Below are positions 35,154 to 44,119 of a DNA stretch of 64,000 nt, in pieces. The first letter of the stretch is position 1, and every line of letters begins with the position of its first letter. The DNA lies in the NCBI GenBank assembly GCA_003576845.1, contig QEVJ01000011.1:1-64000 (forward strand), given 5' to 3'. The notes beneath the pieces are model-generated. The model worked only from the letters and a program-made list of their open reading frames with translations. It ran no database searches and was not told the DNA's origin. The DNA comes from Planctomycetota bacterium. Its GTDB lineage: Bacteria; Planctomycetota; Planctomycetia; Pirellulales; PLA5. The position numbers were made by a program, and so were the translations under genes.

Positions 35154-36929
35154 ATGTCGTTGGTCGTGCAGAAATTCGGCGGCACAAGCGTTGCCGACGC
35201 CGAGAAGATCAAGAACGTCGCCCGCAAGGCGATTCGCGCCCACCAGGCGGGCAACCGCGTGGTCATGGTGGTGAGCGCCATGGGGCACACGACCGACGTG
35301 CTCGTCGACCTGGCAAAGCAAGTCAGCGACCGCCCGCCGGCACGCGAAATGGACATGCTCCTTTCGACCGGCGAGCAAGTGAGCGTGGCGCTCGTGGCGA
35401 TGGCGATTCACGCGATGGGGAACAAGGCGACGAGCCTCACCGGCGCTCAAATCGGCATTCGCACCGATAGCACGCACACGAAGGCCCGCATCCGGTCGAT
35501 TTCGACCGAACGCATGCGGCGGCTCTTGGACGAAGGGAACATCGTCATCGCCGCCGGTTTCCAGGGCATCGACGAAAACCTGAACATCACGACGCTCGGC
35601 CGCGGCGGCAGCGACACTACGGCCGTCGCTTTGGCCGCCGTGCTGGGCGCCGATGCGTGCGAGATTTACACCGACGTCGACGGCGTCTACACGACGGACC
35701 CGCGCGAACTGCCCGAAGCGCGGCGCGTGAAGCGGATCAGCTACGACGAGATGCTGGAACTCGCCAGTCTCGGGGCGGGCGTGATGCACAACCGGTCGAT
35801 CGAATTCGCCAAGAAATTCTCCGTGCCGATCCACGTGCGGAGCAGCTTCACCGATCAGCCCGGCACGATGATCGTCCCGCAGCCCGAATCGCGGGATCAG
35901 GCGGTTTGCGGCGCGGCGCTTACCAAGAGCGAGGCCCAGGTGACGATCCAGGGCCTGCCGGACAAGCCGGGAACGAGCCTCGCCGTGTTTGCGGCCATCG
36001 CCGAGCACAAGGTGACGGTCGATATGATCGTGCAGAACGTCGGCGAGCACGGCAAGGCCGACATTTCGTTCACCGTGCCGCGGGACGAGCTCGGCATCAC
36101 GCTCGAAACGGTCGCCAAGGTCGCCGGCGAACTCGGCGCGGCGGGATTCTCGCACGACGACAACGTCGCCAAGGTCTCGGTCGTCGGCCTGGGCATGGCC
36201 AAGCGGACCGGCGTCGCCGACCAGATGTTCCGCGCCTTGAGCGAAGCCGGCGTCAACATCGAGATGATCTCGACGAGCGAGATCAAGATTTCCGTGCTCG
36301 TGGGGCGCGACGACGCGCTCAAGGCGCTGCGGGCGGTGCATCAGGAGTTTCAGCTCGACCAGCCGCCGGCCGGCAACGGCGACGAAGCCGAAAGCGCCGT
36401 CGCGGTGGACGAGCCGGACGCGGTGGAAATCGTCCGCCGGTTGCAGTCGATGGAAGAGCTGACGATCGACGACGTGTCGCTCGACGACACGCAGGCCCGC
36501 GTGACGATCGCCGGCGTGCCCGACGTGCCCGGCGTGGCGGCGGACGTGTTCGAGCAGATCGCGGCGGCGGGGATTTTCGTAGACATGATCGTGCAGAGCT
36601 TCGGCCGCGAGGGACGGGCGACGCTCAGTTTCACCGTGCCGCAAAAGGACCTCGAAGCGGCCGTGAAGATCGCCGATGTGCTCGCCAAGAGGTACGAATG
36701 CCGCTCCATCACCAGCAGCCCGCGAGTGGCGAAGCTCTCGGTTTCCGGTATCGGCCTCCGCAGTCACACGGAAGTTGCGATCCGCATGTTTCGGACGCTC
36801 TCCGACGCGGGCATCAACGTCGAGATGATCAACACGAGCGAAGTCCGCGTGAACGTCGTGGTCGAAGGGCAGCACGGCCCGGCGGGGCTTGCGGCGCTGC
36901 AGAAGGCGTTTGCTCAGTTTCAGCGGTAA
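35154..36929 (+). CDS. lysC: aspartate kinase with four ACT domains
   Basis: 591 aa from the ATG at 35154 (MSLVVQKFGGTSVADAEKIK); the 24 upstream codons cover simple repeats. It phosphorylates aspartate, the entry to Lys, Thr, Met and diaminopimelate synthesis. Kinase domain 1-245: KFGGTS, STGEQVSVALVAMAI, LGRGGSDTTAVALAAVLGAD, YTDVDGVYTTDPR. Then an ACT pair (about 260-420, QGLPDKPGTSLAVFAAIAEH, ISTSEIKISVLV), an acidic linker, and a second ACT pair (about 440-591, IAGVPDVPGVAADVFEQIA, INTSEVRVNVVVEG). Two copies of the regulatory module are the long form known from cyanobacteria. They imply feedback by end-product amino acids. Confidence 0.95.
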   Translation: MSLVVQKFGGTSVADAEKIKNVARKAIRAHQAGNRVVMVVSAMGHTTDVLVDLAKQVSDRPPAREMDMLLSTGEQVSVALVAMAIHAMGNKATSLTGAQIGIRTDSTHTKARIRSISTERMRRLLDEGNIVIAAGFQGIDENLNITTLGRGGSDTTAVALAAVLGADACEIYTDVDGVYTTDPRELPEARRVKRISYDEMLELASLGAGVMHNRSIEFAKKFSVPIHVRSSFTDQPGTMIVPQPESRDQAVCGAALTKSEAQVTIQGLPDKPGTSLAVFAAIAEHKVTVDMIVQNVGEHGKADISFTVPRDELGITLETVAKVAGELGAAGFSHDDNVAKVSVVGLGMAKRTGVADQMFRALSEAGVNIEMISTSEIKISVLVGRDDALKALRAVHQEFQLDQPPAGNGDEAESAVAVDEPDAVEIVRRLQSMEELTIDDVSLDDTQARVTIAGVPDVPGVAADVFEQIAAAGIFVDMIVQSFGREGRATLSFTVPQKDLEAAVKIADVLAKRYECRSITSSPRVAKLSVSGIGLRSHTEVAIRMFRTLSDAGINVEMINTSEVRVNVVVEGQHGPAGLAALQKAFAQFQR

Positions 36930-37018
36930 TTGCCCCGCGCGCTTGACCGCGGCTCGTCCAGACTCGAAGATCAGCACGTGGCGGCGGATGGCCGGATTCT
37001 GCTGATCTGGAGTTTGAG

Positions 37019-38467
37019 ATGAACCGCAACGACGCAAAGGCGCAAAGGGGTCGGGGGATCAATCGCTCGCGTTGGCAGATAATGCTGATGCCGGCGGCAG
37101 TCGCTTGGCTGATGGTCGTCAACGCGCCGCAGTTCGTCCTCGCGGCCGAAGGCGCGGAGTTGCGGATCGCGACATTCGCGGCCGACGTGACGCCGCCGCT
37201 TGGGGCGCCGCTTTGCGATGCGCTCGTCAAGCCGGCGGAGAAGGTCGACGATCCGCTGTCGGCCCGCGGCGTGGTGATTCTCGGCGCGGGGAAGCCGATC
37301 GTGCTGTGTGCGGTCGATTGGGTCGGAATCGGCAACGCGGGAAATCGAGCGTGGCGCGAGGCGCTCGCCGATGCGGCGGGAACGACGGCCGACCGCGTCG
37401 CCGTCCATACGCTGCATCAGCACGACGCGCCCGGCTGCGACTTCGCGTCCGAAGCGCTCCTCGCCGAGCACGGCCTGGCCGGCAAGCAGTTCGATCCGGC
37501 CGACGCGCGGCGGAAGATCAAGGCGACCGCCGACGCGGTAAAAGCGTCGCTCGGCAAGGCCCGCCGCGTCACGCACGTCGGCTTCGGCAAGGGCCGCGTG
37601 GAGCAGGTCGCGTCGAATCGTCGGGTTCTCGGTCCCGACGGCAAGGTGATGCACGTGCGGTTCAGTTCGTGCCGCAATCCGGAGGCGATCGCCGCGCCGG
37701 AAGGCGTGATCGATCCCGATGTGCGGCTCGTGGCGTTTTACGACGGCGAGAAGCCCGTAGCGGCGATCACGTACTATGCCACGCACCCGCAGAGCCATTA
37801 CGGCAACGGCGCGGTGAGCGCGGACTTCGTCGGCGCGGCCCGGACGATTCGCGAGAAAGCGCTCCGCGAAAGCGGGTTCGCTGACGTGGTGTGCGTACAC
37901 TTCAACGGCGCCGGCGGCAACGTCGCGGCGGGTAAATACAACGACGGCTCGCCGGAGAATCGGCCGAAGCTGGCGGAGCGGTTGGCGGCGGGAATGCGGC
38001 TGGCGTGGGACGACGCCAAGCGAACACCCATCGCGGCCAGCGACGTGGGTTGGAAAACGGCCGCGGTGGTTCTTCCGCCGAACCCGGCACTCGATGAGAA
38101 AAAACTGCTCGCGACGCTCGCCGATCGCGCGGCGACGGAGCGCGACCGCATCCGGGCGGCCCGCGACCTCGTGTTCCTCCGCCGCGGCCAGTCGAAAGAC
38201 GCCGTCGACATCGGCTGCCTGCGGTTGGGCGAAGCGCGGATCGTCCACATGCCGGGCGAACTGTTCGTCGAGTACCAGCTCTCGGCCCAAGCGATGCGTC
38301 CGGACAGCTTCGTAGCAATGGCCGCCTACGGCGACTACGGCAGCGGTTACATCGGCACGGCAATCGCGTATTCGCAGGGCGGGTATGAGACGAGTTATGT
38401 CTCGCGCGTCGCGCCGGAGGTGGAAAGCGTATTGACGAACGCGATGCAACAGTTGCTGAAGAATTGA
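37019..38467 (+). CDS. exported neutral/alkaline ceramidase-like protein
   Basis: 482 aa. The start at 37019 is taken because of TGGAG 8 bases before it. A Met at 37082 would also keep the signal segment (MLMPAAVAWLMVVNAPQFVLAAE). The mature protein opens with LRIATFAADVTPPLGAPL, followed by ARGVVILGAGKPIVLCAVDWVG, HTLHQHDAPGCDF and TYYATHPQSHYGNG, with several His in likely zinc-binding contexts. This is the pattern of planctomycete proteins annotated as neutral/alkaline non-lysosomal ceramidase N-terminal domain. True ceramidase activity is not shown. The later part has FNGAGGNVAAGKYNDGS and YGDYGSGYIGTAIAYSQGG. Confidence 0.78.
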   Translation: MNRNDAKAQRGRGINRSRWQIMLMPAAVAWLMVVNAPQFVLAAEGAELRIATFAADVTPPLGAPLCDALVKPAEKVDDPLSARGVVILGAGKPIVLCAVDWVGIGNAGNRAWREALADAAGTTADRVAVHTLHQHDAPGCDFASEALLAEHGLAGKQFDPADARRKIKATADAVKASLGKARRVTHVGFGKGRVEQVASNRRVLGPDGKVMHVRFSSCRNPEAIAAPEGVIDPDVRLVAFYDGEKPVAAITYYATHPQSHYGNGAVSADFVGAARTIREKALRESGFADVVCVHFNGAGGNVAAGKYNDGSPENRPKLAERLAAGMRLAWDDAKRTPIAASDVGWKTAAVVLPPNPALDEKKLLATLADRAATERDRIRAARDLVFLRRGQSKDAVDIGCLRLGEARIVHMPGELFVEYQLSAQAMRPDSFVAMAAYGDYGSGYIGTAIAYSQGGYETSYVSRVAPEVESVLTNAMQQLLKN

Positions 38468-38485
38468 AGATCGTGGATCGCGGTC

Positions 38486-39055
38486 ATGCACTTGCCGGAT
38501 TCGTCGCAATACGAGCTTGAAGCCGAATTCGACCTTCGGGGAGAGGAAATCCGCAAGGCATTTCTTGTCGCCGCGAAGCACAACGGATCGATTCGACGCG
38601 CGGTTTACGGCGGCTGGATCATCATTGGCGCGTTTGCGGCCGCGTGTCTGCTTCTCTTGGCACATTTTGCGACTCCGCGCGAGATGGTCTGCTTTGCGGT
38701 GATGTTTTTGGCGATGGGGGCGATCTTCCCGTTCGTTGCTCCCGGTTTGCTGCTTGCCCGTTCGCGTGACAAGACGCTGTCTGCCGTAGGGCCGATCAAG
38801 CGCGTGCGGATTGCCGTCACGCGCGATGAAATCGTCTTGGCCAGCGACGTGTCTCGCGGTGCTACGGCGCTACGCACGGTGACGCTCGCGCGGGATCGCG
38901 ACTTTCTGACCATTCTTTTTTCCAACGGCAACTTCAGCGTCGTTCCTCGTGGAGGGAATTTCGGCCGCGAGTCGTTCGACACATTCTGTGATAAACTGAA
39001 CCGGCTAATCGACGCCGCAAAACTGGCAAGCGCCGGCAACCCTTACGGCAGGTAA
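38486..39055 (+). CDS. two-helix membrane protein, YcxB-like
   Basis: 189 aa starting 18 bases after the previous stop. A hydrophilic N-terminus (YELEAEFDLRGEEIRKAFLV) is followed by two membrane helices at about 45-65 (WIIIGAFAAACLLLLAHF) and 70-92 (MVCFAVMFLAMGAIFPFVAPGLL). A cytosolic C-terminal domain has VRIAVTRDEIVLASDVSRG and ILFSNGNFSVVPRGGNFGRE. The layout of a two-helix anchor and PH-like domain resembles YcxB-like proteins; I infer this from topology and motif rhythm only. Function unknown. Confidence 0.6.
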   Translation: MHLPDSSQYELEAEFDLRGEEIRKAFLVAAKHNGSIRRAVYGGWIIIGAFAAACLLLLAHFATPREMVCFAVMFLAMGAIFPFVAPGLLLARSRDKTLSAVGPIKRVRIAVTRDEIVLASDVSRGATALRTVTLARDRDFLTILFSNGNFSVVPRGGNFGRESFDTFCDKLNRLIDAAKLASAGNPYGR

Positions 39056-39146
39056 CATCACATCACCAACGAGCTTCCCGTTCCCCGAATCCCGAATCCC
39101 GAATCTTCCCCGACCCCTGCCCCCCGATCCCCGACCCCCGTCCCTC

Positions 39147-39539
39147 ATGCAAATCCTCGGCATTGGCACCGACATCATCGAATGTCTTCGCATCGCGAAG
39201 ATGATCGAGCGGCACGGCGAGCGGTTCGTCTCGCGGGTGTTCACGCCGCTGGAGATCGAGTATTGCGCGACGCGGCGGGCGGCGACGCAGCACTACGCCG
39301 GACGCTGGGCCGCCAAGGAAGCGATCATGAAGGCCCTCGGCACCGGCTGGGTACGCGGCGTCAACTGGACCGACATAGAGATCCGCAACGAACCGGGTGG
39401 GAAGCCGTCGACCGCGTTTCGCGGGGCCGTTCGAGATCTCGTCGCGGCGCTGGGAATCACCGACGTGCTGCTCAGCATTTCGCATTGCCGCAGTCATGCC
39501 GTCGCGTATGCGATGGCGGTGGTCGAGGACGAGGAGTAG
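39147..39539 (+). CDS. acpS: holo-[acyl-carrier-protein] synthase
   Basis: 130 aa, standard length. It transfers the 4'-phosphopantetheine arm of CoA to ACP. The family motifs are GIGTDIIECLRI at the N-terminus (metal-binding Asp) and RWAAKEAIMKALGTGW (Glu/Lys) in the middle, with LLSISHCRSHAVAYAMA near the end. A GATTCGG-type repeat tract fills the spacer upstream, and the hydrolase gene follows after 32 bases. Confidence 0.95.
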   Translation: MQILGIGTDIIECLRIAKMIERHGERFVSRVFTPLEIEYCATRRAATQHYAGRWAAKEAIMKALGTGWVRGVNWTDIEIRNEPGGKPSTAFRGAVRDLVAALGITDVLLSISHCRSHAVAYAMAVVEDEE

Positions 39540-39571
39540 CAGGCGAGAGGCACGAGGAGAATGCGGTGACG

Positions 39572-40450
39572 ATGCTCGTTGAGCTGGTGCAAGCGAATAC
39601 CGCGGACGGAGTGCGGCTCGACGGAGCGCTGTTGCCGCGGCGCGGCGACGATGCGATCGCACGGCGGATCGGACTCGACGCCGTGCTCTGCCTGCACGGC
39701 GCGGGAAGTCATTTTTACGGCTCGTCGATCTTTCCGGGATTGCTTGACACCTTCGCGGCGCTCGGCCTGGCCGTGCTGCGCGTGAACACGCGGGGGCACG
39801 ACATCGTCAGCACGGCGGCGACCGAACGCGGACCGAAGCGGTTCGGCGGCGCGTTCGAGATCGTCGACGATTGCCGGTACGACGTGGCGGCGTGGCTCGA
39901 TTTTCTCGCCGGCCGCGGGTTGTCGCGCGTCGCCGTCGTGGGACATAGTCTCGGCGCGGTCAAAGCGATCTATGCTTTGGCGAACGCTCCGCACGATGCG
40001 GCGCGGGGGCTGATCGCGATTTCGCCTCCGCGGCTTTCGTTTCAGCACTTTCGCAATTCGCCGCGCGACGCCGAGTTCTTCGCGGCCATCACTACCGCCC
40101 AGGAGCACGCCGCCGCCGGTCGTGGCGAGACGCTGATGGAGGTCACGTTTCCGCTGCCGTACTTGATTACTGCGGCGGGCTACGTCGACAAGTACGGCCC
40201 GGCGGAGCGGTACGACTTTTTGAACCACATCGTCCGCATCGCATGCCCGAGCTTGTTCCTGTTCGGCGAGTTGGAACTCGCCCAGAACGCGGCATTCTCC
40301 GGTCTAGCCGAGGCGGTCGAGCGTGCGCCCGCCGGTCCGTGTCCACGCGAATTGGCCACGATCCCGCGGGCGAACCATTTCTACGTCGGCGTCGACGAAG
40401 CGCTCGCGGCACGAGTCGGCAAGTGGCTGGAAGCAACGTTCGCACACTGA
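39572..40450 (+). CDS. alpha/beta hydrolase
   Basis: 292 aa from the ATG at 39572. A GTG two codons earlier (39566) fits the GAGGAGA site better and would add only Val-Thr. Hydrolase features: LDAVLCLHGAGSHFYGS (oxyanion region), nucleophile elbow VVGHSLGAVKAIY with the Ser, ACPSLFLFGELE before the acid, and ANHFYVGVDEALA with the likely catalytic His. It probably acts on an ester or a similar small substrate in the cytosol; no signal peptide is visible. The spacing to acpS suggests cotranscription, but no functional link is evident. Confidence 0.85.
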   Translation: MLVELVQANTADGVRLDGALLPRRGDDAIARRIGLDAVLCLHGAGSHFYGSSIFPGLLDTFAALGLAVLRVNTRGHDIVSTAATERGPKRFGGAFEIVDDCRYDVAAWLDFLAGRGLSRVAVVGHSLGAVKAIYALANAPHDAARGLIAISPPRLSFQHFRNSPRDAEFFAAITTAQEHAAAGRGETLMEVTFPLPYLITAAGYVDKYGPAERYDFLNHIVRIACPSLFLFGELELAQNAAFSGLAEAVERAPAGPCPRELATIPRANHFYVGVDEALAARVGKWLEATFAH

Positions 40451-40663
40451 AGAATCGCGCCGCCTGTCTCCTGGCTCCCTTCTCCCCAGCACGCCGCGAA
40501 TTTCCCTTGCCGCAACCGCCGTTCGAGCCGATAATGAGAACGTCGGGCGACCGTTCGGTTTCCATCCCTGCCCGGCGGAGATCGTCTTTCTCAACCCTTG
40601 ACCGGCAGGCCGGTCGGCTCCCGCGCCGCATTCGAAACGAGCCTTAACACTCGGCGCATTCTC

Positions 40664-41764
40664 ATGGAAAACAGCAAGCTGCGCAGGCAAATTGCCTGGG
40701 AAGCCGCGCGTTTGATGTACGTGCGGCAGGAATCGGAGTACTTTCGGGCGAAGCAGAAGGCGGCCCGGCGGATTTGCCGCGGTTGGGTCAAGCCCGCGGA
40801 CCTGCCGAGCAACGCCGAGATTCGCGACCAGATTCAGCTTCAAGCCCGGCTGCACGAGGGCGACAAGCGGCTCGAAAACCTTCGCGAGATGCGGCTCGAA
40901 GCCCTGCGGATCATGCGGATGCTGCGGGCGTTTCGGCCGCGGCTCATCGGCAGCACGCTCACCGGCCACATCCGCAAGGGATCGGATATCGACCTGCACG
41001 TGTTTTCGGACAGCATCGAAGCCGTGACCGGCGCGCTCGACATGGAGGGCATCGTCTACGACGTCGAACGCAAGCAGGTCCGCAAGCACAACGAAGAGCG
41101 CGTGTTCACCCACGTTCACATCCGCGAGCGGTTTCCGATCGAACTGACCATCTACGCGGAGAATTTGGTGAGCTACGGCTTCAAAAGCTCGATCACCGGC
41201 AAGCTGATCGAGCGGATGAGCATCGCCGAACTCGAGCAGTTCCTCGAACGCGAATACCCGGCGGTCTCGCTCGATGCGGAGGAACTCGAAGCCGAGTCGA
41301 AGATCGACCGGTTCGCGATGTACGAGATTCTGCTGCTGCCGCTGGAGAAGGTGAAACAAAGTCCCAAGTGGCATCCCGAGGGCGATGCGCTCTACCATAG
41401 CTTGCAGGTGTTCGACTTGGCGTGCGACGAGCTGCCCTACGACGAGGAGTTTCTGACGGCGGCGCTATTGCACGACGTAGGCAAGGCGATCGACAACGAG
41501 CGGCACGTCGAAGCGGCGCTCGAAGCGCTCTCCGACTACTGCACGCCGCGCACGCTGTGGCTGATCGAGCACCACATGCTGGGGCACCAGTTGCGCGACG
41601 GCACGCTCGGCGCCCGCGCGCGGCGGCGCTTGGCGGAACACGAAGACTACGACACGCTGCTGTTGCTTTCGGACTGCGACCGCAACGGCCGGGAACGCGG
41701 GGTAGCGGCGAGCGAGTTGGACGAGGCGCTCGACTACCTGCGGGAGTTGGCACAGGAGGAGTGA
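40664..41764 (+). CDS. nucleotidyltransferase-like plus HD domain protein
   Basis: 366 aa from the ATG at 40664. Domains in order: a helical N-terminus (RRQIAWEAARLMYVRQES), a Pol-beta-type nucleotidyltransferase core at about 90-175 (RLIGSTLTGHIRKGSDIDLHVF, with the GS and D-x-D metal ligands at about 95 and 107-109), and an HD phosphohydrolase domain from about 245 (YHSLQVFDLA, LLHDVGKAID with the HD pair at 270-271, IEHHMLGHQL, LLLSDCDRNGRERG). The combination resembles proteins that add and remove nucleotides, for example tRNA-nucleotidyltransferase/phosphatase or GlnD, but no regulatory ACT domain is present. Substrate unknown. Confidence 0.8.
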   Translation: MENSKLRRQIAWEAARLMYVRQESEYFRAKQKAARRICRGWVKPADLPSNAEIRDQIQLQARLHEGDKRLENLREMRLEALRIMRMLRAFRPRLIGSTLTGHIRKGSDIDLHVFSDSIEAVTGALDMEGIVYDVERKQVRKHNEERVFTHVHIRERFPIELTIYAENLVSYGFKSSITGKLIERMSIAELEQFLEREYPAVSLDAEELEAESKIDRFAMYEILLLPLEKVKQSPKWHPEGDALYHSLQVFDLACDELPYDEEFLTAALLHDVGKAIDNERHVEAALEALSDYCTPRTLWLIEHHMLGHQLRDGTLGARARRRLAEHEDYDTLLLLSDCDRNGRERGVAASELDEALDYLRELAQEE

Positions 41765-41839
41765 GCCGTTCGCAGACCATTTGCTCGTGCATCGCGAACC
41801 ATGTTAGAATTCAGACACCTCACGAAGGAGTCACGTCCT

Positions 41840-42049
41840 ATGCCAGCGACGCGCGAAGAGATACTTAGTGCAGCAATGCAGTTGCCTGAAGCGGACCGAC
41901 TGTCGATCGCCGCTCAACTTCTGGATACGATTCCGGACGATGCGCCGGGGTTGTCGATGGACGACGAGGGCTTACTTGAAGAGTTGGAGCGTCGATTCAA
42001 CGATAAGGCCGGTGCGGTTCCGTTCTGCGAGCTTTGGAAGCAAGAGTGA
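41840..42049 (+). CDS. orphan addiction-module antitoxin (TIGR02574-like)
   Basis: 69 aa from the ATG at 41840, with AAGGAG 10 bases upstream. The sequence MPATREEILSAAMQLPEADR, then LSIAAQLLDTIPDDAP, matches the short antitoxin family TIGR02574, which normally precedes a RelE/ParE toxin. Here the stop codon TGA overlaps a GTG, and the frame after it closes after 37 codons without any RelE-like sequence. The partner is therefore absent or reduced to its first codons. The transcript ends in a strong hairpin immediately afterwards. Confidence 0.75.
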   Translation: MPATREEILSAAMQLPEADRLSIAAQLLDTIPDDAPGLSMDDEGLLEELERRFNDKAGAVPFCELWKQE

Positions 42050-42086
42050 CACCGGCTCCAAGCCTCACTGCCAACGAGCGTAAAAG

Positions 42087-42123
42087 AAGCGGCGTCGAAG
42101 GCAACTCGCCGTCGACGCCGCTT
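42087..42123. terminator. bidirectional hairpin terminator
   Basis: A perfect 12-bp stem (AAGCGGCGTCGA at 42087-42098, TCGACGCCGCTT at 42112-42123) with a 13-base loop. It lies between the convergent antitoxin and exported-protein genes. TTT follows on the plus strand and TTCTTTTA on the minus strand. Confidence 0.75.
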
Positions 42124-42155
42124 TGGATTTCAGCGATTCATCTTGCGGTTGGGCC

Positions 42156-43790
42156 TTAGAACGCTCCGCCGCCGGCCGCGCCGAACAGGCCGATGGCCTT
42201 GCCGGCGAGGTTGATAATGCCCTGTTCGACTTCCATGCGATACCGGACGCCGTTCGGGATCGGCCGCAGCGCGACGCGGTAGTGGTCCTTGCCTTTGAAC
42301 TTGGCCACTTCGTCGGCCAACATGCCGGCGATCGGGTTATCGCCCTGCATCGAAGCGGCAAAGTTGACGATCGGACCGGCGGAGATGCTGAACTCGAGCG
42401 GCGCGACTTCCTTCTCGCCCGCGGCCTTCGAGGCGTCCATCGCCTTCTTGAGGTTCGCAGCCGCGTCGCGGCCGCACGAGAAATACACGCTGTTCGCGTC
42501 GAAGCCGATCACCACGTCGAACTTCTCGCCGAGGAACTTCACCGCGTCCCGATCGGGCACCGGAATGCTCATCGTGTGAAAGCGGGCGCCGGCATGCGAA
42601 TCGGCGTTGAACTCCATGCCCGGAAAGTCCGGCTCGTCCTTGGCGACTTCGACCACGTCTTTGAGGGCCTTCTCGACCTTTTCGGCGTCGGCGACGTGAC
42701 CGCCCACGACGACGGAGAGGGCATCGGGCTTGAGGACGACCGAGGCGGCCATGTCAAACTTGCCGCTGTCGATCGTGGCGGCCAGCGCATCCATCACGTT
42801 GTTGAAGGCGCTCTTCACGGCGGCCCGCTGCTCGTCCGTGCGGAAGTTTGCTTCCTTTTCGATCTCCTTGAGCATCTGGTCGCGGACGCTCTTCATAGCG
42901 GCGACGGATTGGTCGGCGTCTTCCTTGCTGATCTTGCCCGAGAGGTTGAATTTGCCTGCCGCATCGTCTTGCAGAAAGCCGGCGAAGCGGGTGGTGGCGT
43001 TTTCGTAGGCAGCGAACTTCTTCGACGTTTCGCTGCCGCTCTTGGCGACCCAGTTGAGGTCGACGAAGGTCTTCTTCTCCTTGTCGTCTACCGACCAGCC
43101 GAGCGTGAGGTGCTCGGTGTCGTCGATCAGCTTGACGATTTCGTCGATCGCCGCGGTGGCCGTTTCCATGCGGGCCTTGAATTCCTCTTCGGTTTCACCG
43201 TCGAGGCGGTCGGCTTGTTGCACGCCGCTCTTGAGAGCGCCCATCGCCAGATCGCGCATGTGCTCGGGAATATTCTGGATCAATGCCCGAACGCAGATGT
43301 CGTATTCCTTCTCTTGCCCATTGAGCAACTTTTGCGGATCGGCGGGCAGGTCGGTGAGCGAGTCGATGTTATCGCTCAAATAGGCCCAGGCGCCTTGTTG
43401 CTTGGCGAACGCGCGGCCGCGCCCCAGGCGGACTTCATACGCGCCGTCGCCCGCGTCCTCGGCGGCGAACGCGGGGATGGACATAAAGGCCTTGAAGTCG
43501 GAAACCGGGATGAAACCGACCGTGCGGAAGCCCAAGCCGTCGCTCGTCACGAGCACGCCGGCGGGCTTGGTCTTGTCGACGCCCTTGGTAAAGCCGGCCG
43601 CGCCGAACTTGACGATATTGGTCAGCGCCTGGCTCTCGGCCATTTCGCCGAGCTTGTCGACGTTCGAGAGCAAGCGGTCGAGGCTGGCCGCCGACGCGAC
43701 GATCACCGGCTTCGGATCCTCGGCCGACGAACGCGATGCGCCGCACAGCAGCAGGGCCACCGCCAGGGTGGACAATAGGGACTTTCTCAC
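42156..43790 (-). CDS. large exported hypothetical protein, 544 aa
   Basis: Started at GTG 43790, which has GAGGAG 9 bases upstream and opens the signal peptide (V)RKSLLSTLAVALLLCGASRSSAE. The upstream in-frame extension to 43898 has no such site. The body alternates amphipathic helices and strands: ASLDRLLSNVDKLGEMAESQ, GFIPVSDFKAFMSIPAFAAE, WAYLSDNIDSLTDLPADPQK. It ends LAGKAIGLFGAAGGGAF. The length, signal peptide and duplicated-looking halves fit a family of planctomycete periplasmic proteins of unknown role. I do not recognise a catalytic motif. Convergent with the antitoxin gene. Confidence 0.78.
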   Translation of the reverse strand: MRKSLLSTLAVALLLCGASRSSAEDPKPVIVASAASLDRLLSNVDKLGEMAESQALTNIVKFGAAGFTKGVDKTKPAGVLVTSDGLGFRTVGFIPVSDFKAFMSIPAFAAEDAGDGAYEVRLGRGRAFAKQQGAWAYLSDNIDSLTDLPADPQKLLNGQEKEYDICVRALIQNIPEHMRDLAMGALKSGVQQADRLDGETEEEFKARMETATAAIDEIVKLIDDTEHLTLGWSVDDKEKKTFVDLNWVAKSGSETSKKFAAYENATTRFAGFLQDDAAGKFNLSGKISKEDADQSVAAMKSVRDQMLKEIEKEANFRTDEQRAAVKSAFNNVMDALAATIDSGKFDMAASVVLKPDALSVVVGGHVADAEKVEKALKDVVEVAKDEPDFPGMEFNADSHAGARFHTMSIPVPDRDAVKFLGEKFDVVIGFDANSVYFSCGRDAAANLKKAMDASKAAGEKEVAPLEFSISAGPIVNFAASMQGDNPIAGMLADEVAKFKGKDHYRVALRPIPNGVRYRMEVEQGIINLAGKAIGLFGAAGGGAF

Positions 43791-44119
43791 GTGTCGAATC
43801 TCCTCAAAGTGAATGGACAGAATGCCGCAGCGGTCGCCCGGCGTATTTGATTGGCAAGCGGCAAGGGCGGGCAATCCGCCGCGCCGTCGAACGGCCACTT
43901 ATGATGGCGGTAAAACGTTCGGACGGCTATACCCGCGGGCCGCTGGATAAGTTTTGGTCACGGCGGCCGAAACCAAGCGGGATTCGCCCGCATAGCCCCG
44001 GCGTCGATTTCCCCCCGGTGCCCATTTAGCCCCTGGTGAGCACACCGGGGCAATCCGCAGCGCGCAGTACGACCCCGCCGAAGAACCGGCCCAACCCCGG
44101 CCAAGAACCCCGCGGGCGA
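43791..44119. other. intergenic spacer, 329 bp
   Basis: No coding sequence is seen. It holds the upstream region of the exported protein and, nearer infA, the hairpin at 44013-44050. Confidence 0.5.
44013..44050 (-). terminator. hairpin downstream of infA
   Basis: CCCCGGTG (44013-44020) and CACCGGGG (44043-44050) pair perfectly over 8 bp with a 22-base loop. The hairpin is about 70 bases after the infA stop on the minus strand. There is no clear T-run. Confidence 0.4.

Noticed and set aside
35139-37037. 632-aa minus-strand open frame
   Set aside because: Antisense to lysC, composition of a shadow frame (Arg, His and Asp rich).
42046-42159. 37-codon GTG frame overlapping the antitoxin stop
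   Set aside because: Considered as a toxin gene, but it shows no RelE/ParE features and runs through the terminator hairpin.
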